Source: Schaalia odontolytica (GTDB lineage Bacteria > Actinomycetota > Actinomycetes > Actinomycetales > Actinomycetaceae). Taken from it: a stretch of 64,000 nt of DNA. The stretch lies in assembly GCF_009730335.1 (NCBI RefSeq), contig NZ_CP046315.1:1426001-1490000 (forward strand), given 5' to 3'. The translations under genes and the position numbers were made by a program. The notes under the pieces were generated by a model. It did not search any database. It saw only the letters and a list, made by a program, of their open reading frames with translations, and was not told the origin of the DNA. Position 1 is the stretch's first letter; every line of letters starts with the position of its first letter. This document shows, one piece after another, positions 31,138 to 40,292 of this stretch.

Positions 31138-32519
31138 GCGGGAATCGTAGGAGACTGAGAGTCGATCTGCGCGATGAGCGCGTCAACACGCGGGTCGGTT
31201 GTGGCTAACGGATCCTGCAAGGACAACGGAATCGTCGACGATTCATCGAGACGCACGTGCACCCAGTCGACGCTCAGGTCGGCGCGGGCATCTTCGGCGG
31301 CTGCGATGATGCGTCCGCGCAGGTGAGCGCGGGTCGTCGCAGGCGCGATCGTCTGCGCGCGATGGACACCCTCGACGGTCGTGAGGCGTCGCATGAGTCC
31401 CGCGCGTTCCATTCGCTCCCACAGGCCATCAGCGGTGATATCGGAGTAAGACAGCTCAAGCCGAGCCACGCGCGGATCAGTGATGCTCGCCCCACTGCGT
31501 GCGCAGTACGACGTGAGAAGCTTGTGCTTGATCGCGATGTCCAGCTCGGTGTCGATGTTGCTCCAGTCACCGCTGGCGATGGCATCGATGCCCCTGCCCC
31601 ACAGGTCGACGACGTAGGCGCGCATAGGATCCAGCTCCGCGACTGGGATACGGGCAAGCACACGTTCATGGATCTCTCGTTGCAGCGCGACGGCGCTCGT
31701 CGTGCGTCCGTTGGCCAGCTCAAGGGGGGCCGAGCCGGACAGGTCGGAGTTGATCTCGCGGATTGCACGCATCGGATCAGCGAGCGACAGGTCTTCGATC
31801 TGCAGACCGTCCTCGATCGCATGGATGAGGAGCTCCGTCATACCGATCTTCAAGGCAGTCGTCGGCTCGGCGACGTTCGTGTCACCGACGATGACGTGCA
31901 TGCGTCGATATGCGCCAGAATCAGCCAAGGCCTCGTCGCGCGTGTTAATGATCGGACGCGAGCGCGTGGTCGCCGAGGACACGGCATCCCACATCTGATC
32001 GGCACGCTGGGAGAACTGCAGACGCGGCGTCGCCGCAGCGGTGTTGATCCACCCGTTACCGACGAGAATCTGGCGCGTCACGAAGAATGCGACGAGAGCA
32101 TCCGCGACCTGACGGTAATCGCGGCGCCGATGGAGAAGATAGTTTTCGTGGCAGCCGTAGGAGTTGCCCTGCGAGTCAAGGTTGTTTCGGAACAGGTGCA
32201 AGTGCAGGTCTGAGCCGAGCTCGGAGAGGGCCTCGTCTGCCTGAACTGCCAAATCCGCAAGCATGGAGGCACCGGCGCGATCCTGCTCGAGCAAATCCTC
32301 AAGACGATCGCACTCGGCAGTCGCGTACTCGGGATGAGCGCCCACGTCGAGGTAGAGACGCCCGCCGTTACGCAGAAATAGGTTCGAGGAGCGCCCCTGA
32401 TGCAGGAGTGGCTCGAACAGCTGGCGAGCGGCGTGCTCGGCATCCATTGGGGCGCCCCCGCTCGGGGACGCGGCCGTGAGCCCGTACTCCGTTTCGATGC
32501 CGAAAACTCGACGCCTCAC
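31134..32519 (-). CDS. pafA: Pup--protein ligase PafA
   Basis: Joins the C-terminal Glu of Pup to lysines of target proteins using ATP; 461 aa, glutamine-synthetase-like fold. Starts RRRVFGIETEYGLT from a GTG lying one nt after the pup stop. The ATP/Mg site region includes LFLRNGGRLYLDVGAHPEYA and HLFRNNLDSQGNSYGCHENY. In mycobacteria prcB and prcA lie between pup and pafA; here nothing separates them. Confidence 0.95.
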   Translation of the reverse strand: MRRRVFGIETEYGLTAASPSGGAPMDAEHAARQLFEPLLHQGRSSNLFLRNGGRLYLDVGAHPEYATAECDRLEDLLEQDRAGASMLADLAVQADEALSELGSDLHLHLFRNNLDSQGNSYGCHENYLLHRRRDYRQVADALVAFFVTRQILVGNGWINTAAATPRLQFSQRADQMWDAVSSATTRSRPIINTRDEALADSGAYRRMHVIVGDTNVAEPTTALKIGMTELLIHAIEDGLQIEDLSLADPMRAIREINSDLSGSAPLELANGRTTSAVALQREIHERVLARIPVAELDPMRAYVVDLWGRGIDAIASGDWSNIDTELDIAIKHKLLTSYCARSGASITDPRVARLELSYSDITADGLWERMERAGLMRRLTTVEGVHRAQTIAPATTRAHLRGRIIAAAEDARADLSVDWVHVRLDESSTIPLSLQDPLATTDPRVDALIAQIDSQSPTIPA

Positions 32520-32520
32520 G

Positions 32521-32697
32521 TCACTGGCCGCCCTTCTGGACGAAGCCCTGGACGAACGCCTCAGCGTTGGTTTCAAGAACGGAGTCAATCTCGTCGAGGA
32601 GGGAGTCGATCGACGAGGTGCGCGCCTGAACCTGGCCGGCCGCCTCGAGAGCGTCATCTTCAGGGGTCGGGCCGCCTGCGAAAATCTGATTCGACAT
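32521..32697 (-). CDS. pup: Prokaryotic ubiquitin-like protein Pup
   Basis: 58 aa, intrinsically disordered N-terminus, acidic middle helix region ([18 protein letters not shown]) and the hallmark C-terminus QKGGQ. The final Gln must be deamidated to Glu by Dop before PafA can ligate it. Lies 25 nt after dop and 1 nt before pafA. The ATG at 32697 is chosen because it gives the standard Pup length. Confidence 0.95.
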   Translation of the reverse strand: MSNQIFAGGPTPEDDALEAAGQVQARTSSIDSLLDEIDSVLETNAEAFVQGFVQKGGQ

Positions 32698-32722
32698 TAT
32701 GGGTTCTGCTTTCTGTCGTTCT

Positions 32723-34243
32723 TTATCGAGTGGATGTATCGCGCGCGTCGGCGATCGGGAATCGGATGAGGTCACCCTCGCCCGGGTCGAGGACGAGCGA
32801 GGACCATGAGGCCTTCACGAGGTCGGGTCGATTGGCCACCGCCCATCCGCGCACGTGAGCGCGAGTGTTCGTGGGCGCCACATCCGCGGCGTACTCGACC
32901 TCCTCATCGGACACAAGGCGTGTGACCATGCCAGCCTTCGCGAGTCGATAGACGAGGCCGTGGCTGGGACGCAGGTCCGCCCACTGCAGGTCGATGGCAG
33001 CCAGTCGCGGATCGTTCCATTCGAGCCCGGCGCGTTCCTTCTGTCTCTTCACGAGCTGGTACTTGCCCACCCATTCGACCTCGGTGGCCACCGAGAAGAG
33101 ATCGGCGCGCATGCGATCAAGCACCGACTGCCACAGCGTGAGGATCTCCTGGTCGGCTTGCGTGGGTGTCGTGCCCGTTTCTTCAAAAGTGTCGAGAACC
33201 AGATCCAAGTAGACCTGCTGGAGCTCTACCGCCGTGTAGGCGCCGCCCGCGGTCGTCACCTTGTAGTCGAGGTCGGGATGGTGCGACACGTTCCAGGTCT
33301 CCTGCACGGGATCGTCCATGACGATCGAATCCCAGCGCAGGTCGGTGCCCTGCTCGATTGCCCACAGGACGAGCGAGGTGGTGCCAAAACGCAGGAAGGC
33401 CGAGACGTCGAACATGTTGCCGTCGCCGCCGATGACGTGGAGTCGGCGGAACTGAGCCGGATTCGCATGCGGCTCGTCGCGTGTGTTGATGATTGGGCGG
33501 TTGAAAGTGGTCTCCAGTCCGACTTCGTTCTCCACAAAGTCGGCGCGCTGGGACATCTGGAAGCCCGGGACCTCGCTCTTTTGCCCGCGTCCCACGCGGC
33601 CGGCACCGCAGATGACCGGGCGGGTCACCATGAAGGGCATGAGTCCTCGCACGATCGCATCAAGGTCGGTGATGCGGGGCATCTGGTAGTTCTCGTGGGT
33701 ACCGTAGGCAGCACCCTTGCCGTCGGTGTTGTTCTTAACGAGGACGATAGGTTCTTCGCCGAGTTCTTCCAGGCGTGCCATGACGCGCTGGGCGATCACC
33801 TCGCCGGCGCGGTCCCACAGGAGCGCATCGCGCGCACCGATCGTTTCGGGCGCGGAGTACTCGGGGTGCGCGTGATCGACGTACAGGCGTGCGCCATTCG
33901 TAAGGACGGCGGTCGTCGCCGCCGGGAGGGCGAGTTCTTCGGGGGTCGGCCGCGCGACGCGCTCCGAACCACCGGACGGTGCGAGGTGGTACGGATCGTC
34001 AGTGAGCAAAGACGGGTCTGCCGCAGCACGGGACATGCGCATGCCGCGCAGGTCGTTGAGCGGGTCCTCCCCCGTGTAGTCCCAGCGGACGACGCCCGCG
34101 CCCTGGGCCGGAGTGCCCTCGCGGCTGATCTCGCCGTACGTGGTCACGACCGTCGTCGACAGAGCAATCGGGTTTGCCCACGCGTCGCCGGGACGGTAAA
34201 CGCCGTACTCGGTCTCGGTTCCAATAATGCGTTCGCTGCTCAT
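32723..34243 (-). CDS. dop: Pup deamidase/depupylase Dop
   Basis: 506 aa, paralogue of PafA with the same glutamine-synthetase-like fold. N-terminus [18 protein letters not shown] and the [14 protein letters not shown] segment are typical. It converts Pup-Gln to Pup-Glu and removes Pup from substrates. The Pup here ends in Gln, so Dop is required. Its start overlaps the arc stop by 4 nt. Confidence 0.95.
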   Translation of the reverse strand: MSSERIIGTETEYGVYRPGDAWANPIALSTTVVTTYGEISREGTPAQGAGVVRWDYTGEDPLNDLRGMRMSRAAADPSLLTDDPYHLAPSGGSERVARPTPEELALPAATTAVLTNGARLYVDHAHPEYSAPETIGARDALLWDRAGEVIAQRVMARLEELGEEPIVLVKNNTDGKGAAYGTHENYQMPRITDLDAIVRGLMPFMVTRPVICGAGRVGRGQKSEVPGFQMSQRADFVENEVGLETTFNRPIINTRDEPHANPAQFRRLHVIGGDGNMFDVSAFLRFGTTSLVLWAIEQGTDLRWDSIVMDDPVQETWNVSHHPDLDYKVTTAGGAYTAVELQQVYLDLVLDTFEETGTTPTQADQEILTLWQSVLDRMRADLFSVATEVEWVGKYQLVKRQKERAGLEWNDPRLAAIDLQWADLRPSHGLVYRLAKAGMVTRLVSDEEVEYAADVAPTNTRAHVRGWAVANRPDLVKASWSSLVLDPGEGDLIRFPIADARDTSTR

Positions 34244-35784
34244 TTCACCGTTCCAATCGGCTTCACGCTGACGATTTCAGGGGCCAGCCCGCTGGTACGA
34301 GCCCAGTCTTCCGGCGAGGAGGTGGCAGCGAGTTCGAGCGACTCGTTCATCTCCTCGTGCACCCCGCGCAGCAGATGATCCATGCTCAGGCCGGAAGAGG
34401 CGCCCATCAGCGCGTCCTTAATCGCGTACTTCTTTGCGCGTTCGACGATGCCGGCAATGAGAGCGCCAGACACGAGGTCGGACAGGTAGATTCGCTTGTG
34501 GTCGCCATTCACCAGGGTTGCGAGGAAGAGCGCCGTCGTCTCATTGCGCGCGTAGAGCGCGTCGACGCCGCGTTCGCTCATGCCCGCCACAGCCTCGTTG
34601 ATGCCGCCGAAACGCTCAATTTCCGAAGCATGGATCGGCACCTGAGGCGTCAGATACTTCGAGAAGATATCGAGGGCACCCGCGCGGTCCGGACGATCCA
34701 CGCGGATGCGCACGTCGAGGCGCCCCGGGCGCAACACCGCCGGGTCGATCATGTCGGCGCGGTTGGAAGCGCCGATGATCACGACGTTGTCGAGGGATTC
34801 GACGCCGTCCATCTCGGCGAGGAGCTGCGGAACGATCATCGTTTCGACGTCTGAGGACACGCCCGTGCCACGCGTGCGGAACAGGGCCTCCATCTCATCG
34901 AAGAAGATGACGACTGGGGTGTCGCCGGCTGCGAGGGTCCGTGCGCGAGCGAAAATGGCGCGAATCTGGCGCTCGGTTTCGCCGACGAACTTGTTCAGCA
35001 GTTCGGGGCCCTTGATCGACAGGAAGAAGGTCGACGCACCCCCACGCTTCGACAGCGAGTTGGCAACGGCCTTCGCGATCAGAGTCTTGCCCGACCCGGG
35101 AGGCCCATACAAGAGGATGCCCTTGGGCGGGCGCAGGCCAAACTGGCGGTACAGCTCAGGATGGTTAAACGGCATCTCGATCGAGTCACGCACCTGCGCA
35201 ATCTGATCGTCGAGACCACCGATGTCCTCGTATGTGACGTCGGGAACCTCGGGGGTGAGCAGCTGCTCGACATCCTCACGCACGATGCGCTCGAAGGCGA
35301 TGCCCGAGCGGGCGTCCACGACGAGAGAATCGCCGGGACGCAGGTTTCCGTGGCGTAGAGGGCCGGCCAGCTCAAGGAGATTCTCCGCTCCACCTTCCGT
35401 CGCCACAAGCACGCGGTCGGGGCCAACGAGCTCGAGAACGGAGACGACCTGCCCGCTGCGCGGGAAGTCATCCGCGGCCACGGCGATCATCGTGTCGTCG
35501 AGGCGCACCCACTGCCCGTACGAGAGGTTAGTGACATCAAGCTTCGGAGTGACGGCAACGCGCATGCGCTTGCCGCCCGTCACGACCTCGATCTGGCGTG
35601 AAGCGGGAAACGCTCGCACGAACGTTGCGAGAGTCTGGGGAGGACGCGACACGTCGGCCAGCTCCCCCTGTAGGCGAATCAGCTCCGTGCGGGCGGTCGT
35701 CAGCGCGGTGGTGAGGCGGCCGTTCTTTTCTTCCAGCGAAATCAGGCGTCGTTCAAGTGCCTGGCGTTCTTCGACCTCACTCAT
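34240..35784 (-). CDS. arc: AAA ATPase ARC (Mpa) for pupylated proteins
   Basis: 514 aa: an N-terminal coiled coil (about residues 1-45) that binds Pup, OB-fold interdomain, and one AAA module with Walker A GPPGSGKT (227-234), Walker B VIFFDEMEALF and arginine-finger region DPAVLRPGRLDVRI. The C-terminus ends PIGTVK and lacks the GQYL-type tail that docks Mpa to the 20S proteasome. ATG 35784 starts 8 nt inside trmI. With no prcBA nearby, it probably unfolds pupylated proteins without degradation, as described for Corynebacterium. Confidence 0.93.
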   Translation of the reverse strand: MSEVEERQALERRLISLEEKNGRLTTALTTARTELIRLQGELADVSRPPQTLATFVRAFPASRQIEVVTGGKRMRVAVTPKLDVTNLSYGQWVRLDDTMIAVAADDFPRSGQVVSVLELVGPDRVLVATEGGAENLLELAGPLRHGNLRPGDSLVVDARSGIAFERIVREDVEQLLTPEVPDVTYEDIGGLDDQIAQVRDSIEMPFNHPELYRQFGLRPPKGILLYGPPGSGKTLIAKAVANSLSKRGGASTFFLSIKGPELLNKFVGETERQIRAIFARARTLAAGDTPVVIFFDEMEALFRTRGTGVSSDVETMIVPQLLAEMDGVESLDNVVIIGASNRADMIDPAVLRPGRLDVRIRVDRPDRAGALDIFSKYLTPQVPIHASEIERFGGINEAVAGMSERGVDALYARNETTALFLATLVNGDHKRIYLSDLVSGALIAGIVERAKKYAIKDALMGASSGLSMDHLLRGVHEEMNESLELAATSSPEDWARTSGLAPEIVSVKPIGTVK

Positions 35785-36826
35785 CAGTCGCTGCCTCACG
35801 TCCCTCCGACGCCCACGTGTCGGCCTGCGCGACGACGTCACGGCGGACCTTGCGCACCTTCTTCTCAGAGTTCACGCGCTGACCGACCTTCTCCAGCGAC
35901 CAGTCCGGCTCGTCGTCCCACGCGCCGCCCTGGCCTTCGGCAGCCTTCGCCGGACGAGTCGAACGCTCCTGCGGCGTGACGCCAGGCGCGAGGAGGCGGG
36001 TGACCACGAGGAAACCGGTGTGGGCCACCATGCGGTGCTCGGGGCGCACGGCCAGGCCGTCGAGGTGCCACTCGCGGCGTATGTCCTCCCAGGCGATCGG
36101 ATCGGTGAAACGCTCGGAGGCGCGCAGATCCTCGACGAGACGTGACATCTGCGTGACGGTCGCGACGTAGCACACGAGCACGCCGCCCGGAATCAGCGCA
36201 TGGGTGATGGCCTCGATGTTCTCCCAGGGAGCAAGCATGTCGAGTACGATCCGGTCGATGCTGCCCTCTTCGGCCGACCACAGCACCTCGTCGACGTCAC
36301 CGACGCGCAGGTCCCATGCGGGGTGGCGGCGGCCGAACCACAGGTCAACGTTGGCGGCCGCGATGTCAGCGAAGTCCTGGCGCCGCTCCACGGAAATAAG
36401 GCGACCCTGCGGGCCGACCGCATCGAGGAGAGCCATCGACAGCGCGCCGGAGCCGGCGCCGGCCTCGACGACAGTCGCGCCGGGGAAAATATCCCCCATG
36501 TGGGTGATGACCCCTGCGTCCTTGGGATAGACGACGGCGGCGCCGCGGGGCATCGACATCACATAGTCGACCTGCAGGGGCCGCAGGATCTGGAACTGGC
36601 GGCCTTCCTCGGTGACAATCACCTGGCCGTCGTGACGGCCAATGACGTCGTTATGGTTGAATCCGCCGCGGTTGGATTGGAAACGACCACCGCTCACGAG
36701 AATCACCTGGTGGAAACGTCCCTTGGGGTCGCGAACCTGAACGCGGTCGCCCTCAGAAAGGACGCCTCGGCGGGTGGGCTGGCCAAAATCATTGGCCGAC
36801 ATTGAAGTATTACGCTGAATAGTCAT
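35777..36826 (-). CDS. trmI: tRNA (adenine-58-N1)-methyltransferase TrmI
   Basis: 349 aa. N-terminal domain with GDRVQVRDPKGRFHQVIL, then the SAM site VVEAGAGSGALSMALLDAVG and DIVLDMLAPWENIE-like residues. The same gene precedes the proteasome/pupylation locus in mycobacteria. ATG 36826 is chosen because TATCCT lies 7 nt before it and there is no Shine-Dalgarno, suggesting a leaderless mRNA; ATG 36802 (MSANDF) is the alternative. A charged C-terminal extension of about 60 residues is present. Confidence 0.92.
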   Translation of the reverse strand: MTIQRNTSMSANDFGQPTRRGVLSEGDRVQVRDPKGRFHQVILVSGGRFQSNRGGFNHNDVIGRHDGQVIVTEEGRQFQILRPLQVDYVMSMPRGAAVVYPKDAGVITHMGDIFPGATVVEAGAGSGALSMALLDAVGPQGRLISVERRQDFADIAAANVDLWFGRRHPAWDLRVGDVDEVLWSAEEGSIDRIVLDMLAPWENIEAITHALIPGGVLVCYVATVTQMSRLVEDLRASERFTDPIAWEDIRREWHLDGLAVRPEHRMVAHTGFLVVTRLLAPGVTPQERSTRPAKAAEGQGGAWDDEPDWSLEKVGQRVNSEKKVRKVRRDVVAQADTWASEGREAATDE

Positions 36827-36839
36827 TACGTAAAGGATA
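36827..36839 (-). promoter_or_regulatory. -10 element of leaderless trmI transcript
   Basis: TATCCT (36834-36839, minus strand) lies 7 nt before the ATG and no ribosome binding site is visible. It would drive the trmI-arc-dop-pup-pafA-fkbp operon. Confidence 0.45.
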
Positions 36840-36896
36840 GCGCTTGCCACCAGCTGCGCCCATGGCAGGACACAGATGAGGGCGGGAGGGGTTAGC

Positions 36897-37760
36897 GTGG
36901 TATTCATGACAGACCTGATCACCCCTTCGACGGCCGAGCGCACGTGGGAGCCCGCACTCTCGGCTTCACGAGCGAAGGAATACGAGCGCTGCCCCCTGCA
37001 GTACCGTCTTCACGTCCTGGACGGATACCGTGAACCGGAAACGCGCGCGAAGGCTCTGGGAACAATCGTGCACGCAGTGCTTGAGAAGCTTTTCGCTCTG
37101 CCAGCGCAGCAGCGTACACCTGAGGCCGCGCGCGGCCAGGTGTGGCCGCAATACGAGGCTCTGGCGTCAAAAAACCCGGAGGTTCCCGCGTTGTTTAGCG
37201 ACGATGCGGACCGTGACGCGTGGCTCGACGAGGCGCGCGCGGTCGTCGACGGGTACTTTGCGATCGAGCAGCCCCAGTGGATTGCGCCAGCAGCGCTTGA
37301 GCAGCGTGTGACGACAACGACCTCGGGCGGCGTACGACTCCTCGGTTTCATCGACCGTGTGGACCGTGCCCCCGACGGACGGCTTCGGGTCGTCGACTAC
37401 AAGACCGGGAAGGCGCCCGGCCCGCGCTACGTCGACGAGGCCCTGTACCAGCTGCGTTTCTACGCGCTGCTCCTCGCGCGCACGCAGGTGCTTCCTTCTC
37501 GCATGCAGCTCGTCTATCTGAAGGCCGGACAGGTCATCACCTTTGATCCCGAAGCGGGCGACATCGCGAGTTTTGAGCGTCACATTGACCAGCTCTGGGA
37601 CTCGATTGCACGCGACATTGAGAACGACTCTTTTGCGCCTCGCAAGAATCCCCTGTGCAACTGGTGCGGGGTGCGGTCACTCTGCCCGGTGTTCGGCGGA
37701 ACCACTCCCCCGCTGCCCGAGCAACATGCACGGTGGCTGTCTCGGACTCGGCTAGGCTAG
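36897..37760 (+). CDS. PD-(D/E)XK nuclease family protein with likely 4Fe-4S cluster (RecB/Cas4-like)
   Basis: 287 aa single-domain nuclease. Motifs in order: ERCPLQYRL (first Cys), GTIVHAVLEKLF, GFIDRVDR, VVDYKTGKAPG (catalytic D and K) and C-terminal CNWCGVRSLCPVF (three Cys), giving the four Cys of an AddB/Cas4-like Fe-S nuclease. Divergent from trmI, the same arrangement as in mycobacteria. GTG 36897 has GGAGGG six nt upstream; ATG 36906 is the alternative. Probably DNA repair; no CRISPR genes nearby. Confidence 0.88.
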   Translation: MVFMTDLITPSTAERTWEPALSASRAKEYERCPLQYRLHVLDGYREPETRAKALGTIVHAVLEKLFALPAQQRTPEAARGQVWPQYEALASKNPEVPALFSDDADRDAWLDEARAVVDGYFAIEQPQWIAPAALEQRVTTTTSGGVRLLGFIDRVDRAPDGRLRVVDYKTGKAPGPRYVDEALYQLRFYALLLARTQVLPSRMQLVYLKAGQVITFDPEAGDIASFERHIDQLWDSIARDIENDSFAPRKNPLCNWCGVRSLCPVFGGTTPPLPEQHARWLSRTRLG

Positions 37761-37764
37761 ATGC

Positions 37765-38697
37765 ATGGACTTGAAGCAATGCGGCCGCACCGGGCTCTAC
37801 CTGTCGGCCATTGGTATCGGCACGCTCACCTGGGGGCGCGACACTGACGGCCCCGAAGCACTCGATATGCTGCGCCGTTTCGTCGACGCGGGCGGCAATC
37901 TGGTCGAATGTTCTGCGTCCCATGGTGACGGCATGGCGGTAGACATCCTGTCCGAAGCCATCTCAGCTGTTGGTCGGCACCGCGTGGCAGTCGCCTGGCG
38001 CGGAGGCGTGCGCCGGGCCTCCGAAGGTGCGTGGGTGAGCGCTGCGGGGCGCGGCGATCTGCTGCGCAGTCTCGATGATGCCCTCGCACGGTTGGACACC
38101 GACTACGTGGACGTGTGGATGGTGGAGCCTCGCCCGGAGGTCCCACTGGAGGAGACTCTTGAAGCTGCGACCGCAGCGTATCGCTCTGGCCGTGCGCGCT
38201 ACGTGGGGCTGTCGCGGGCGACGCAGTGGCAGCTTGCCGAGGCGGTGACACACGGCGTGCTCGGAGCGAGCGCTCCGATCTCGGTGGTCGAGTTCCCCTT
38301 CTCCCTCGCAGATACCTCGCGGGCGGCGAGGGTCGCTGAGCTGAGTGAACACGGGGTCGGCGTCATCGCCGCGTCCGCATTGGCAGGCGGTGCTCTGACG
38401 GGCAAGTACCGCCACTCGACGCCCGCAGACTCGCGCGCCGCTTCGCCGCATCTTTGCCATCTGGTGGAGGGCCACTTGACGGGCTCGGCGCGCGGCGTCA
38501 TTGAGGCTGCCACGCGCGCGGGCGCGGGACTCGAACGCTCGACGGGCGACGTGGCGCTTGCATGGGTGCGCGATTATCCGGGTGTCACCAGTGCCCTCGT
38601 CGGTCCGCGCACGCTGCGCCAGCTGGAGACGCTGCTCGACTACACGGAGCCGTTGCCTGCCCCCATTCGGCAGGTTCTCTCCGAGGTGGCTCAGTAG
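37765..38697 (+). CDS. Aldo/keto reductase-like protein lacking the catalytic tetrad
   Basis: 310 aa with the overall AKR barrel: LKQCGRTGLYLSAIGIGTLTWG at the start, DALARLDTDYVDVWMVEPRP in the middle and LVGPRTLRQLETLLDY at the end. The expected catalytic Asp-Tyr-Lys-His is not seen: Tyr is His53 (VECSASHG), the Lys region reads VAVAWRGG, and the His region reads WMVEPRP. It may be a non-catalytic relative or use altered chemistry. It follows the nuclease gene by 4 nt. Confidence 0.82.
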   Translation: MDLKQCGRTGLYLSAIGIGTLTWGRDTDGPEALDMLRRFVDAGGNLVECSASHGDGMAVDILSEAISAVGRHRVAVAWRGGVRRASEGAWVSAAGRGDLLRSLDDALARLDTDYVDVWMVEPRPEVPLEETLEAATAAYRSGRARYVGLSRATQWQLAEAVTHGVLGASAPISVVEFPFSLADTSRAARVAELSEHGVGVIAASALAGGALTGKYRHSTPADSRAASPHLCHLVEGHLTGSARGVIEAATRAGAGLERSTGDVALAWVRDYPGVTSALVGPRTLRQLETLLDYTEPLPAPIRQVLSEVAQ

Positions 38698-38740
38698 TAA
38701 GGCGCGCTTCACGTGATTGACGTCGCGTGATCACGTAAAG

Positions 38741-38780
38741 ATGGGTGGGGCCCGAACCGCTTGGTTCGGGCCCCACCCAT
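38741..38780. terminator. Strong bidirectional terminator hairpin
   Basis: An 18-bp perfect stem (38741-38758 with 38763-38780) starting ATGGGTGGGGCCCG, with a GCTT loop, between the convergent aldo/keto reductase-like and acidic-protein genes. Confidence 0.85.
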
Positions 38781-38802
38781 GTTGAACAAGCTGATGATCG
38801 AA

Positions 38803-39090
38803 TCAGTCATCGACCTCGATAAAGTCGTCGTCATCCTCGTCGCCGTCGTCTTCATCGGAGTCGTCGAAATCATCGTCGTCATCCTCGGAGTCATCGAGAA
38901 TGTCGAACGGCAATTCCACGCCCAGCTGAGTGAAAAGAATGTCGTCGTAGGTGAAGAACGCGTCACGCAGCGCAAGCTCAGCTGCTTCGAGCGCGGCGTC
39001 GTCGGCCTCGTCTCCATCGCGTGCGATGTCGAAGTGGTTTTCGAAAGCGTTGAGCAGGCGCGTCAGCGCGCGGCGGGCATCTCCAGTCAT
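38803..39090 (-). CDS. Conserved acidic hypothetical protein
   Basis: 95 aa. Residues 1-65 form a helical domain (MTGDARRALTRLLNAFENHF and AALEAAELALRDAFFTYDD); the last 30 residues are almost all Asp/Glu. Function unknown. ATG 39090 is preferred over 39099 because TAGAAT (minus strand, 39098-39103) lies 7 nt before it, giving a leaderless arrangement. It might be a DNA mimic or protein-binding tail; the sequence cannot decide. Confidence 0.7.
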   Translation of the reverse strand: MTGDARRALTRLLNAFENHFDIARDGDEADDAALEAAELALRDAFFTYDDILFTQLGVELPFDILDDSEDDDDDFDDSDEDDGDEDDDDFIEVDD

Positions 39091-39123
39091 GACGATCATT
39101 CTACCGTGAGACGGCGCACTTTA

Positions 39124-40221
39124 TCAGGGGAGGTTGAGCTGCGAACGAATAACGGACACCATCAGATCGGTTCCCTTGATCTCGGCGGTCTGCTCCGCGC
39201 CCAGAATACGGGTCTGCCCGTCCGCATCAAGGAGCTGCGACGCACCCATGTTCGGGCCGAGGGGCAGAATCACCCACTCCTTCGTCGGCTGGTAGATGGC
39301 GTCGGGCTTCTCCCCTTCAATCTGGGCGGTGATGTTCGCGATGACGACGCGGGCCTGCTGGCGCGCGGCGTCGGCACGCTTCGATTCACGCACATCGGTG
39401 AGGTCACCGACGGCGTAGACGTTCGGGTGATCTGCGACCTCCATGGTGCTATCGACACGGATGGTGCCGTTCGGGTTCATGACGGACTCGTAGTCGCTGC
39501 CGATCAGGAAGCCGGTGTTGGCGCGGGCACCGTAGCACTGGAACCACAGATCGGCCTCGATGACCTCACCGTTCTTGGTTTCAACCATGAAGTGACTGAG
39601 GTCGCCAACGTTCTGCGGGGGCAGGTAAGCGAGCTCAGAGCCGGTGACGACGCGCACGCCGAGGGTGCTCAGCTGCTCGCTGATCTCGTTGCGCAGCGCA
39701 TCGGTGTAGCCGGGCGTGCCCAGGATCTGATCGGAGGCCTCAACGATCGTGATGTCCAGGCCGGGGAAGGCATTGGCGAGTTCGCCGGTCAGCTCGATGC
39801 CGACGGTGCCGCCGCCGACGATCATCACCGAGCGGGCCCGTCCGAGGTTCTCGTGCAGCTGCTCAAGGCGTGCCTTCGCCACGGACGAGCGGTAAGAGGA
39901 GTACTTCGCGGGGAAAGGATAGGTCGATCCGGTCGCGAAGACGACGTAGTCGGCCTCGATCGGGTCGTGGCCAAAGACATGAACGGTCGTGCCGTCAACA
40001 CGCGATACTGTGCCACGGAGGACCTCGCCGCGGTGCAACAGGTTCGTGTAGGGCATGAAGATCGCGTGTTCCCACACGGTGTCGACTGCGGCACGCAGCG
40101 CGGCTGCGTGATGGACGAACTGGTCCTTCTGCTCGATGAGGACTACGTCCGCGATGGGGTCCAGCCCCTTTGCGACCGTGACGCCTCCGTAACCTCCGCC
40201 AATGACTGCGACGCGTGCCAT
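39124..40221 (-). CDS. FAD-dependent pyridine nucleotide-disulfide oxidoreductase (NDH-2/FSP1-like)
   Basis: 365 aa. FAD-binding AVIGGGYGGVTVAKGL at the N-terminus, second dinucleotide fold VMIVGGGTVGIELTGELA, and NVYAVGDLTD near residue 270. No redox-active cysteine pair, so it resembles NADH:quinone oxidoreductase-2 or AIF/FSP1 enzymes and not disulfide reductases. Acceptor unknown. A GAAAGACATG-type ribosome site (AGGAGGAAAG) precedes the ATG. Monocistronic. Confidence 0.82.
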   Translation of the reverse strand: MARVAVIGGGYGGVTVAKGLDPIADVVLIEQKDQFVHHAAALRAAVDTVWEHAIFMPYTNLLHRGEVLRGTVSRVDGTTVHVFGHDPIEADYVVFATGSTYPFPAKYSSYRSSVAKARLEQLHENLGRARSVMIVGGGTVGIELTGELANAFPGLDITIVEASDQILGTPGYTDALRNEISEQLSTLGVRVVTGSELAYLPPQNVGDLSHFMVETKNGEVIEADLWFQCYGARANTGFLIGSDYESVMNPNGTIRVDSTMEVADHPNVYAVGDLTDVRESKRADAARQQARVVIANITAQIEGEKPDAIYQPTKEWVILPLGPNMGASQLLDADGQTRILGAEQTAEIKGTDLMVSVIRSQLNLP

Positions 40222-40292
40222 GTCTTTCCTCCTTGTGAGTGGACCGCGTCTATTGTGTCACCTGGCGGGCACGAATGCGCGTGCTAGGGACC

